From positions 20,044,450 through 20,108,449 of the forward strand of contig NC_134029.1 in assembly GCF_964204645.1 (NCBI RefSeq): a stretch of 64,000 nt of DNA. The letters are read 5' to 3'. The notes below the pieces were generated by a model. The model did no database searches and was not told the origin of the DNA. It saw only the letters and a list, made by a program, of their open reading frames with translations. A program made the position numbers and the translations under genes. Positions 43,901-51,000 of the stretch are shown one piece after another (the stretch's first letter is position 1; the number at the start of each line of letters is the position of its first letter). This stretch comes from Tubulanus polymorphus (taxonomy: Eukaryota; Nemertea; Palaeonemertea; Tubulaniformes; Tubulanidae).

Positions 43901-46866
43901 GAACTTTCATTGATTTATAATCTCCGCCAGTAACGAAACTTTTTTCCCCTCGTTTTACAAACGATCGAACTAATTACGTTCACCTAATTATTCGCCGGAA
44001 GCGTTTTAACGAGAAAATGATTAAGCCGATTATAAAAATAGGTACTATAATTCCAATCAGCCGGCGGTTAACGAATTTTCGTCGTTACGAAGCTAGAGTC
44101 GTCTAAACCATCTCCCACATAGATGGTAAAATTCTCAGGGCAGGGTCCCTACAGATCGGTCATTCTTGGAACAGGATACAAGCAGTTTTCAAGCAGTTTC
44201 AAAGGAGAACAATTTTGAGGAAGCATGTACTGCATCACTAATCTTCATATCTAAATTACAGTAGACATCTCCTAAAATCGGTACTGTTCATCTCGGTAAA
44301 CTTTACAAATTAAATTTGGTGGTTTTGTAAGCAAATTTTCATCCTTTTTCACCATCTTCACTCAGTTTCTAATTCGATTACCGCTCAAATTAAAAGAGTT
44401 TCAAGCACCTTTAAAAGCATTTTCCATTTCAAAGGATATTTTAAGGAATCAAGGAGTCGTCGGAGAGATTTTTCATACAAACTAACCACGTGAACATCTC
44501 AGCTATTTTCAGAGAGTTCGACGGATATCACCGCCGCCGTATTAATATTCAGACCAGCAGTAGATGATTTACGTTGCTCCGTGAACCACACGTGAAGATC
44601 AGAGATAAGAAAGGTAGCAGCAGGTTCAAGTTGGAATGAATCACGGATCACCGTACAGTGCAGGATTACGCCAAGCATTGTATAAATACACTAACTGGCA
44701 ATAACTGCCAGAAAGCTTCGAATGACTTTTGATACATCACGAGTTCGACGAAACATTGTACGAACAGCCGTTTTCTTCATTATCGGTGGAACAAAAAGAT
44801 TAATCTATCCAAGCAAAGAAATATGCTTGATTCTTAACATCCAGAGAATATCTATGTCCTCTTGGATAATGGGCTTAAATATTGTGGAACCTCTAGCCAA
44901 CATGCCAGGCACCAGTCCTACAAACCAGTAACTAAATTGCCAACTCTGATATACTGGTTAGGTATGCTTCTCTTGAGATTGTCTGTTTTGATTCGTAAAT
45001 TTCATCATTTCCAGGGCATCCCCTTTATTGACACAGCGTTGTTTAGGCTCAGGGATGTCGTATCAATTATTTCTAAACATTGTTTAATGGGATTTGTATA
45101 TTTCATCTTTTCCACAGGGCATCCCCTTTCTTCATACAGTGCTGTTCAGGCCCAGGGATGTCGTATCAATTATATAGGGCAGAGGTGATATGACAACAAT
45201 TATACAAATCTAGTACACCGATCGATAAATCAATTTGGCTTACAATTTAGCTTACCAGAGTCACCATTTCCGCTGTTTCCAGTCATATGTTCGATAGCGG
45301 CGGAAAGCGTCGTTTCTATTTTGCCGCTGACGCTGCTGTGACTGACGATGCTGTTACGTTTCGGAACGTGCGTATTGATCAGTTTCGGCGTCGCCGTATT
45401 CGATTGTAACGTACTCGTTCGCGAACCGCTCTGCATATACGGCGCCATTCGACCGACGTCTTTCTCTTTCGCCGACGATTTAAAAGGAACCCAACTGAAA
45501 AATAGCGGAATGAATATCAAGGCGATGAAGAGACCATACATGGTTTTAGTTGAAGTCAGGGGCTTGTTTAACAGATTGGTATCTACTTAACCCTTTCAGT
45601 GCGTCTACACCGCAGTGCGGTGTATATATCGGTGATGGATTTTGCTAGTACACCGCGCTGCGGTGTATTGATTTAATTAGTAATTATCTCTCTTGAAAGA
45701 TGGCAGCACCTGTCATAGTGAAATACTAGTAACTAATGATACACTGCGCTGCGGTGTAGACGCATTTTAGTGCTATTCCCGTTATTCAACACACTGAAGT
45801 GGAATTTTCCCAAATTTTCACATTTTCTCCAGCACTATAGGGTATTAATTAGTCAGCACAGAAAGGGTTAAAGCCAAGGGTTAGCTCGACTCATTTTCAA
45901 TTGAGTTAGCCGCTTGGTTAAAGTTAATACCAGTCTTATAAAACTGGGCCTAGGTTTCAAAGTAGGCCTAGTAAAGCTTGGAGACAAAAGAAAGCAGTTT
46001 TTAGCCCTTTTTGATCATAAAAGTAAGCGATTTTAAGCACATTAATGCTTTGCTTACTTAATACCACAGTCCTCATACTATAAATCATCCATAACACAAC
46101 CGTCCAAAACGCAATTTTGTAATCAGTAGGCATTTTGTAACAGCCTTTCTTAAGATTTTCAAAGTTAAGCACTTTAAACGGAGAGAATGCCTGTGAACTG
46201 TAGAAATGGGCTCCAATAGCGAATAAAAGCCACTTGAAATTTCACTTGCCACCCCAAAAATAAACTCACCCTACACAGACAGTCTGATTGGTGGCACATC
46301 ATCTGCTGTATGAAGTGGGAAAATAAACTTGTACTGGGCAATCGGACAAGTGCTTTGATCGGACCCTGAGCGTCAAGCTAAAAGGTCTAGATTAAAGGGG
46401 TTTCCAGAATTTTCAATCGGTCAATAACCTATCTGATGTTTATCTATCTACTGAATGCTTACATTTGAGTTCCATCTGAGCTTGAACTCGAGTCGCTGTC
46501 CTGTTCTACGTTTCCTTGAAGCGAGGCGTCTTCCGAATCGCTCGAACTCGAATCGCCGTCGTTGTTGCGCGATCTCTTCGGCTCCGGCACCGTTTTTGGC
46601 AACTCGCGCATCGCGATATTTTCCTGTCGCCGCGTGTTCGAATTGTCGTCCAAGTCATCGTGGTCTAAACTGTTACAAACCGAATCGCTGAAACTGTCAG
46701 ATTCGTCGTGGCTCCCCGAGTTGTTTACGTCGTTATTCGCGTTCGCGAACAAATCGCGATTTCCTCCGAGTCCGGTGAGCCTGTAATCCGAGTCGGGACG
46801 CAGGTTTATCACCGATATCGGACTCTCCGATTCCTCGGTCGATTCGGTATCCAAATTGTTATCCAT
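25185..46866 (-). CDS. OTOP: Otopetrin-type proton channel, eight exons, 818 residues
   Basis: Otopetrins are dimeric, 12-helix proton-selective channels of the plasma membrane used in acid sensing and pH control. The chain (minus strand) is 46866-46463, 45494-45256, 39178-39010, 28661-28318, 27207-27047, 26679-26433, 26349-26239 and 25966-25185. All split codons join correctly and the sum is 2457 nt, exactly 819 codons with the stop. Residues 1-270 are a polar, probably disordered tail; helices begin at about residue 275 (ITSSLYAIALVVLG). Family signs are the THHTGSFYLRVG segment, MIHDGLKF, and the C-terminal TFLLVCNLAMWGMNTFE ... PVQLNFYTFLPW ... YRFHSTVCL. I cannot say which otopetrin paralogue it is. 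Confidence 0.9.
26239..26349 (-). CDS. OTOP: Otopetrin exon 7
   Basis: The acceptor TTTTTTGTAG precedes 26349 and the donor GTAATC follows 26239. It encodes DTDPTGGCRHIDLMG, then PYLYPMTIQYSLITT and joins to exon 8 through a split Gly codon. It includes the start of a transmembrane helix. Confidence 0.9.
26433..26679 (-). CDS. OTOP: Otopetrin exon 6
   Basis: The acceptor TTTTGCAG precedes 26679 and the donor GTTAGT follows 26433. It encodes MCIHKFKTLARFGLMHMIAT, then NLCVLSRVTIKEILRDYY and an extracellular-type hydrophilic loop. ARFGLMHMIATNLC is a recognisable otopetrin helix. Confidence 0.93.
27047..27207 (-). CDS. OTOP: Otopetrin exon 5, ending at a GC-AG intron
   Basis: The acceptor TTTTTTACAG precedes 27207. 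It encodes AFGIGSMIHDGLKF, then LVVVRPMLHLGFTFIQLYFV and ends NSK. The donor is AAG|GCAAGT, a GC donor with otherwise perfect consensus; no GT at this position keeps the frame. The end is phase 0 and matches the phase-0 start of exon 6. Confidence 0.92.
27208..28317 (-). other. Otopetrin intron 4
   Basis: GT-AG intron of 1.1 kb. I see nothing but unique AT-rich sequence. Confidence 0.8.
28318..28661 (-). CDS. OTOP: Otopetrin exon 4 (helices 1-3)
   Basis: The acceptor TGTATTTTTCAG precedes 28661 and the donor GTACGT follows 28318. It encodes DCFFNITSSLYAIALVVLGT, a second helix (YIYLYGIAILFLVYVYAYLL), a basic cytosolic loop (RTYRKQKRKKCEENG) and IGVIVGTHHTGSFYLRVGS. The split Arg codon joins to exon 3 at 39010. 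Confidence 0.94.
28735..28815 (-). repeat. tRNA-like SINE head, minus orientation
   Basis: Read on the minus strand it has CGGGCTAATCAGGCGG (box A-like) and CAGGTTCGAATCCCTGCCGG (a good box B and T-arm). The acceptor stem and anticodon arm do not form a proper tRNA, so it is taken as a tRNA-derived SINE or tRNA relic. An inverted relative follows at 28955. Confidence 0.6.
28955..29045 (+). repeat. tRNA-like SINE head, plus orientation (inverted partner)
   Basis: It has CGCACTAGGACTAGTCAGGC (box A-like) and CAGGTTTGAATCCCTGCTGG (box B-like), diverged from the minus copy at 28735. Together they form an inverted pair about 140 bp apart. Confidence 0.5.
29685..30035. mobile_element. Candidate MITE with TCTACAC-type ends
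   Basis: The left part GTTTTAAGCTCTGTCTACACAAG and the right part CTTATGTAGACGTGGTTTTA are imperfect inverted complements. Inner segments with ACCCGGGTT and AACCCGGGTTT are also inverted. Class unknown. Confidence 0.5.
30399..30461. repeat. 21-bp tandem repeat, three copies
   Basis: Unit GGTTTGACAATATACAGCGGG, three times with two substitutions. Confidence 0.9.
30762..30900. mobile_element. TTTGGCCC-family fragment (left half only)
   Basis: It starts AAGCCGCAATTGCACAGAGATG and GATTTGGCCCGGGC, and continues to CTCAAACAAAGTAGAG like the copy at 16765. The right arm is missing. Confidence 0.6.
31545..31655. mobile_element. Short palindromic MITE-like element, best copy
   Basis: The left end GGACCCAGTTCCACAGTTGTGA and the right end ACTGTGGAACTGGACCCAG are inverted complements. 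The interior arms AGTTAACTCTGAGTTAAAG and AACTCGGGAGTTAAATC also pair, so nearly the whole 110 bp can fold. Confidence 0.8.
31780..31955 (+). repeat. Dispersed repeat, plus copy (family of 3543-3690)
   Basis: Contains TTCGATTTAAACAAAAAATTCC, CTATATCTGTAC, TTCGATTTCCAAATC, CCCAGCAGGTGCGGTGGGTTT in that order. Confidence 0.6.
32290..32612. mobile_element. Decayed hAT-like MITE copy
   Basis: Shares CGATTTCATTTTCTATAACCTTTCCAT, CATACCCAGATT and CCAAAACCCGTAACAACC with the copy at 23806-24167. The terminal CAGGG is lost on both sides. Confidence 0.6.
32727..33056 (-). CDS. Unrecognised 109-codon open frame in otopetrin intron 3
   Basis: The ATG-started frame has a hydrophobic middle (FDFLLTATVFSNLLSASALFF) and no family I recognise. 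It lies in the same strand as the otopetrin gene but does not match any part of it, and I see no clear splice signals or polyA site that would make it an exon or gene. It may be chance. Confidence 0.15.
   Translation of the reverse strand: MDFATLIVFQQSIHTTLASADVLVIYFQRFPQVKQYALILGMLYRWKNVTFDFLLTATVFSNLLSASALFFSPSNAAITEASGYFSKREKLNMDYDWSAAVTTDAKYIG
33440..33815. mobile_element. piggyBac-like MITE relative with internally expanded palindromes
   Basis: It has the CTACACCGCAGTGCGG words of the 45591-45867 element, then about five units of roughly 60 bp, each with a CACCGCACTGCAGTGTAC-type palindrome and CAGTCC(A/G)TCACT. The right end GCGCTGAAAGGATTAA is a decayed GCACTGAAAGGGTTAA. Confidence 0.65.
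34370..34790. repeat. Dispersed repeat, inverted copy of 6550-6960
   Basis: Contains CGTTCCTTAGTTATGAGGTC, AGGTGGCACACTGGGCCCAT, GAAAGTTTCATCAAG and GAAGCCCGAGAACC, the complements of words in 6550-6960 in reverse order. Confidence 0.65.
35300..37495. repeat. 34-bp minisatellite, about 65 copies (2.2 kb)
   Basis: Unit: TATGGCGGTATAATGGGGGT, then GTTTTACTATGTAT. Variants are TCATGG for TATGG, an extra G, or a missing TG. Because 34 is one more than 33, each unit shifts frame, which gives overlapping open frames such as MYYGGIMGVF; they are not genes. Blocks of several variant units recur (for example around 36530 and 36740, and 36820 and 37100), a higher-order structure. Confidence 0.95.
37570..37715 (+). 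repeat. Dispersed repeat, plus copy (family of 3543-3690)
   Basis: Contains CAATTTAACAAAAAATCTTG, CTATATCTGTTCTTCG and TTTTGCTCCCAGCAAGTGTG. It directly follows the G-rich end of the minisatellite. Confidence 0.6.
38175..38205. repeat. (CAG)n microsatellite
   Basis: Nine or ten CAG/AAG triplets within otopetrin intron 3, non-coding. Confidence 0.9.
38626..38915. mobile_element. TTTGGCCC-family MITE, diverged
   Basis: Left arm GATAGCTGCGAGACAATTTGGCC; right arm CAATAACACTCGTGTGATTG. Inner words ATCAGACCCGAG and TTTGGCCCATGCCTAATTGG match other copies. Confidence 0.6.
39010..39178 (-). CDS. OTOP: Otopetrin exon 3 (cytosolic N-terminal tail)
   Basis: The acceptor GTCTGTTTGTAG precedes 39178 and the donor GTATGG follows 39010. 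It encodes GISNDSPPPTTSRSSRPPSY, then a Pro/Val/Thr-rich part and SSILKNADQKSPVGIQF. It has no helix. The phases on both sides match exon 2 and exon 4 exactly, which is the main reason for assigning it to this gene. Confidence 0.8.
39900..40085. mobile_element. TTTGGCCC-family MITE
   Basis: Left end AGCTGCGATCACAGGAAGACGA and right end GCTCGTGTGATCGCGGCT are inverted complements. Inside are GGGCCAAATTGGCACGGATC and TTTGGCACCCGTGTGAAC. Confidence 0.75.
40419..40777. mobile_element. MITE with 42-bp terminal inverted repeats
   Basis: The left end AGCCTAGCGCACATCGACAC extends through GGAGACAACTAGTTGC. The right end is its complement with one mismatch. TTAA lies at both borders (40415-40418 and 40777-40780, overlapping by one base), consistent with a TTAA target. 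The interior repeats the CGCACATCGAC motif several times. Confidence 0.85.
42470..42555. mobile_element. Short palindromic MITE-like element
   Basis: GGGTCCAGTTCCACAGTTCTGA on the left; AGTTAACTCTAACTGGGTCCTG on the right (the ACTGTGGA part is lost). Confidence 0.65.
45256..45494 (-). CDS. OTOP: Otopetrin exon 2 (cytosolic N-terminal tail)
   Basis: The acceptor CTATTTTTCAG precedes 45494 and the donor GTAAGC follows 45256. It begins WVPFKSSAKEKDVG, continues as a Ser/Thr-rich polar segment, and ends TGNSGNGDS. The open frame upstream of the acceptor (reading MYGLFIALIFIPLFF) is the pyrimidine tract, not a transmembrane helix. Confidence 0.8.
45495..46462 (-). other. Otopetrin intron 1, with piggyBac-like MITE
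   Basis: GT-AG intron of 968 bp; the MITE at 45591-45867 starts about 100 bp from the exon 2 acceptor. Confidence 0.8.
45591..45867. mobile_element. piggyBac-like MITE with intact TTAA on both sides
   Basis: TTAA (45587-45590), CCCTTTCAGTGCGTCTACAC, ..., GTCAGCACAGAAAGGG, TTAA (45868-45871). The 277-bp interior has CACCGC(A/G)CTGCGGTGTA palindromes. TTAA targets and CCC-starting ends are features of piggyBac transposons; no transposase is in the window. Confidence 0.85.
46463..46866 (-). CDS. OTOP: Otopetrin exon 1 (start; acidic Ser-rich tail)
   Basis: The ATG complement is at 46864-46866 and the donor GTAAGC follows 46463. It starts MDNNLDTESTEESES and encodes 134 residues, very rich in Asp, Ser, Asn and Glu, ending in a DSDSSSSSDGT tract. 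It is predicted disordered and cytosolic. The assignment to the otopetrin gene rests on exact phase matching to exon 2, not on homology. Confidence 0.75.
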
Positions 46867-48044
46867 CGTCTCAGTTTATTGCGTTTTCAAGAGAACGGCG
46901 TGCATTTTATCGACAGCGAGAATGATTTACAGCAACAAAGACTAGCGCGCGCTCCGTCCACCATTTTGGCCAGTGTAGATCACGTGACCGACCAATTGCT
47001 ACTTTATCGCCATCTATCGTAAACTGGGCGAAATATTACCATAATCGCACTGGCTTCGAACCCCATAATTAGACATAAGCCCTCCAATAAGATAGAATTT
47101 TAAGATATACTTTTCACAAGACATGATTAAGACTTACCTGTTATCTTAAAGATCTAATCGTTTGATAGCAACTACTATTTTCTTGGCTTAAGTGGATAGG
47201 GTTAATTCGACTTAACAAGGTTCGACTTAACAAGGGAGGTCCAGGCGTAGATTGTTTCAAGCCCGGGCCATTGAAAATTTGGTGGAGAGGACAAAGTCTT
47301 CATCAGCTTTCACTACTGACCGATTTTAATAAAGTACAAAGTTATCTCATAGATTACGCATAAAACCAGTTGAAATAATTTTCTTCCATCCAAGAACTGT
47401 AGTCTATTGAAATAATCCAGGTTGTCCTCATCCTTTTTTTCAAATATAAAACGAAAGTTCATCATTCGGAGAATGTTCATTTATTTTGCATGATCATTCA
47501 AACTTAATACATGTAATCTTATATGAAATACAGCACAGACTTCTTGAATTGCTTCATTTTCTATTCATTTAATAGAGTTTCATATACAACAAAAATGAAG
47601 AGTTTATCAAGTTCATAAACTTGTACATTGCAATTTCAAAGAATAGGAAGATATGATACAAAATTGGGTCATTAACAATTTTCGATACCAAAGACACACA
47701 TATGGCAGTGTAAATTATAACAGCATTAATAGCATACGATAGCTAAAATTCAATAAATCTTACAATGTAGCTGACATTTCATTTGTTACAAAACTGCCTG
47801 ACCTATTTCCACATTTGAAATATTAGATTAGTACAGGGGTGGATCTAGGGTCTGATTCAGGGATGAGTGCACCCCGAAATAGGGCATATCATATGATTTT
47901 TAAAGGCACCCAGCTCATCAAAAGAAATTAACTACCTTTTGGAAATACAGAAAATTAAGCTTATGAATCTAAACTGGATCCACCCCTGCAGTACCGGGTT
48001 TATATACATTGTGTAAGTGACATAAATTTCGCATTGAGTCAAAT
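46867..48044 (-). other. INTS1 3' UTR and otopetrin promoter region
   Basis: This 1.2-kb stretch contains the INTS1 3' UTR and the otopetrin 5' region (both genes on the minus strand). I looked for the missing C-terminal INTS1 residues in all frames and found nothing; the open frames are short. Confidence 0.7.
47480..47485 (-). terminator. Candidate INTS1 polyadenylation signal
   Basis: TTTATT on the plus strand, about 560 bp after the INTS1 stop. It leaves no space for the usual C-terminal region before the otopetrin gene. Confidence 0.45.
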
Positions 48045-51000
48045 CTAAGCGGAAGGCGTTTCTTCTCGTTCCAACTCTCCAGCGATATTTTCGATCAACA
48101 TTTCGATTTGTTTGATAGATAAATGCAGCATATCGCCGGAAAACGTATTCTTCGATACTTTCTTGTCGCACCCTTGCCATATTTTCGGTATATGCATGCA
48201 AGCCGAGAGAAAATCCAACACTTCCCGCGACTTGCATTTATCCGATGCCGGCAAATTGTCTTTCAGCATATTGTCGATACACTGTTGAAGAGTCGACCAG
48301 TTCGACTGATGAATTAGCAAAGCCAACAGATACGTAATTCTTTTCGAATGGTCGAGGTAATCGGGATGTTTGCCGTCCGGGTCTAGTAATTCCAACCAAT
48401 CAACTAACACACCGGTAGCTAAACTGTCGTGTTCGGTATTTTTCAAATGATCGAACAAAACGTCGAGCGACTTATTATTTACGGCGCCATCTTTCAACCC
48501 GTCCGATATGAACCGCTTAACGATCTCTTCCAGTCTAGGATTATTCAACTCGGTGATTCCGTCGGTCAATTTCTTTCCGTCTACGGGCTCATTCTCAACG
48601 ACAGACGAGGCCGGTTTAATCTTCTCGCCGACGATTCTCTTTGCCAGACAAATCACCGGCGACGAACAATTAGGAGCGCTGTCCAAAAGCATCGCCATTA
48701 CGGAAGTCAGCATTTCACTCGGCGGCTTCTGTTTCGTCGTGATTATTTTCAACAACGGAGAAGAAATGCTGGTATGCAAGAGAAAAGCTTGAACGAAACG
48801 TCGACCGTCGTCCGACTGTAAAATCTGATGAATCGACGACAAAACGACGTCGCAAACCTTCGCATTCTTCATTATAGCCTTTTGAACGTCCTTGAGGAGC
48901 GACTGCCGATGGTTGAAAGCTACATCTTCATCTAAGAAAAGTTTCTGCACGACTTTCGTAGCCGACGCTACGTTTTTAAACGTTACCGCTACGTCGGGGA
49001 GCTTCTTGCTGAGGTCGAGATTCAGCGTCGCGTGTTTCGGAGGCATCGCCTTCCAATTTTCCGTTTGCGGCTGCTCTTCCGTCGGAGTCAATATCGAGTA
49101 GAACTTATCGCCTCCGCAAGCGCCGCGCAGTTTTTGTACGTCAATGAGTTGAGCCATATACGATTTATCGACGATATTTTCCTCGACAGACGGCAAGTCG
49201 GTCTCGACGGCGCAATCTAAAGCGTTCAGGAGTTTACTCATGCTGCTAACCGGAATGCCGAACGACTGCACGAACAGAAGCAATTGCGACGCTTCGAGGT
49301 CTTGCAAAGCTCCGTCGACCAGTCGCGGCGTGGCCGACCTGATCAAACGCAGTTTCAGCCAATCGGGCAACAACAAAGCCTCTTCCGAAGTATCGACCAA
49401 GAACGCCGACGGCGGCAAAGTTTCGGCGGGAAACCACGTCTCGAGAAGTTCAGAGAAATCGCTCGGTTCGTTCGGATAACCGTAAGTGAGGAGTATAATC
49501 ATAGCGTGTACGACGAGAATATGTAAGGTGACCGTGTCTCCGTTCTCCCACTGAATCAGAATCTGGTCTTGTTTATCGGACCAGGCGTACGCTTCCTTTT
49601 TAGGTTGCTTCGCCAGGCGGATATACCGTACAAAAATGTTAATCAACGCGGCATGCACATTATCAGCGTATTTAGAACATTTTTCTTCGCCGGGTAAAAC
49701 CTGATTCATTACCAACGCTCGCTCGACAATCAACTGAGCCAGGTCCAAACATAGATCGGCGAGTTGTTGGGGCTCTTCCGGTTCGAGTCGGTGTCTCTCC
49801 AAGAACAGGATATAGGCGGATATGGCGTTCGTATCCATTTCTACTCGACACGCCTGCCGCAGCGCGAGCGCGATCTTCGGCTGAAGCGACGCAAAATGCG
49901 TCAGTAAAGGAATCTTATTCAGCAGCCATTTATACGACAGAAGCAGATCGTCGGCGCGTCGTTCCGTCGAATCCAGGTCTTTGTTTTCCGGATTGGCTGA
50001 ACACAAAACCATCGATAAGCCCTGAACGGCTAGCGCTCTCGACGACGCTTGCTGATTCGATAAACGCTTCATGAAATAATCGAGAACTTCTTCCGAAGCT
50101 TTGCAATCGCTTTGCGGCGAGAACAGCAACGCGTTCAGGCGTTTCAGCAACAGTTCCTGTTTCTTGATCTTCTGTTTCTTTTTCAACTTTTGCGCGCCGG
50201 TCTCGTCGTCGTCTTGTTGGAAAAGGCCGATGTCCGATTCGTGTAGCAGGAACTCGCACAAACATTGAACAGGCAACACCTCGAGCGAGCCCTCGTTTGA
50301 TTCGACGAGCTCGGCCAACCACGGCATCGATTGCGACGTGCCCTGTCGCTGAATTATATCCATCAGGAAGTCGGGTTCGCGACTGCAACACAACAAATGC
50401 CCGATTCTCAACGACTTGTTCATCAACTTCAGTTGGTCGATCACCCACAACGGCGGCTTTCTCGCCGGACCAGTGGGATCCATCGACGTAAGCTGCGAAA
50501 TCAGAAGGCTGTTGTTCTCCGTGATCGTCACCTTGCTCGTAGCCGCGGCCAAATGACCTTCGAATTCGAGAATTTGCTGCTTTTCCATCGCGACGAGTTG
50601 TCGATCGTTATTCCATATTTCTTCGATCGACGCGTCGTCCGTCGCGCAAGTCGGGGGCGGAAATTTGTAATTGTTCGTCATCACCATCTCCATCAGCGAC
50701 TTCAACGTCGGGTACAGATCCCACGCGGCTCGACCCAAAGTCGACGGGTTGAAAGCCGCGATTACCAACAGCATATCCCACGCCTTCCAATAAAGGTTCG
50801 ATATCGCGAGTGTCGGCGGCTGGTATCCGCGCGGTAAGGCGATATTTTCCGGATGATGGTAAGTACACGCGTTCAATACGGCATCGAAAAATTCCAATCG
50901 TTCGACGTTCAAAACTGGAATGCCTTCCATTTGCAGAGCGGCCGCGCGTTCGACTAGCTTATCGGCTAATTCCAGCGCGTCGGCCGAATTCAGAGGTAGA

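Larger units (their letters stand above)
39179..45255 (-). other. Otopetrin intron 2 (6.1 kb)
   Basis: GT-AG intron with a TTTGGCCC-family MITE (39900-40085), a 42-bp-TIR element (40419-40777) and a short palindromic element (42470-42555). A plus-strand 109-codon open frame at 43447-43776 is Arg-rich and unrecognised; I do not support it as a gene. Confidence 0.75.

Noticed and set aside
45497-45541. Transmembrane segment MYGLFIALIFIPLFF before otopetrin exon 2
   Set aside because: It is the pyrimidine tract and acceptor (CTATTTTTCAG) of the intron; exon phases fit only if the exon starts at 45494.
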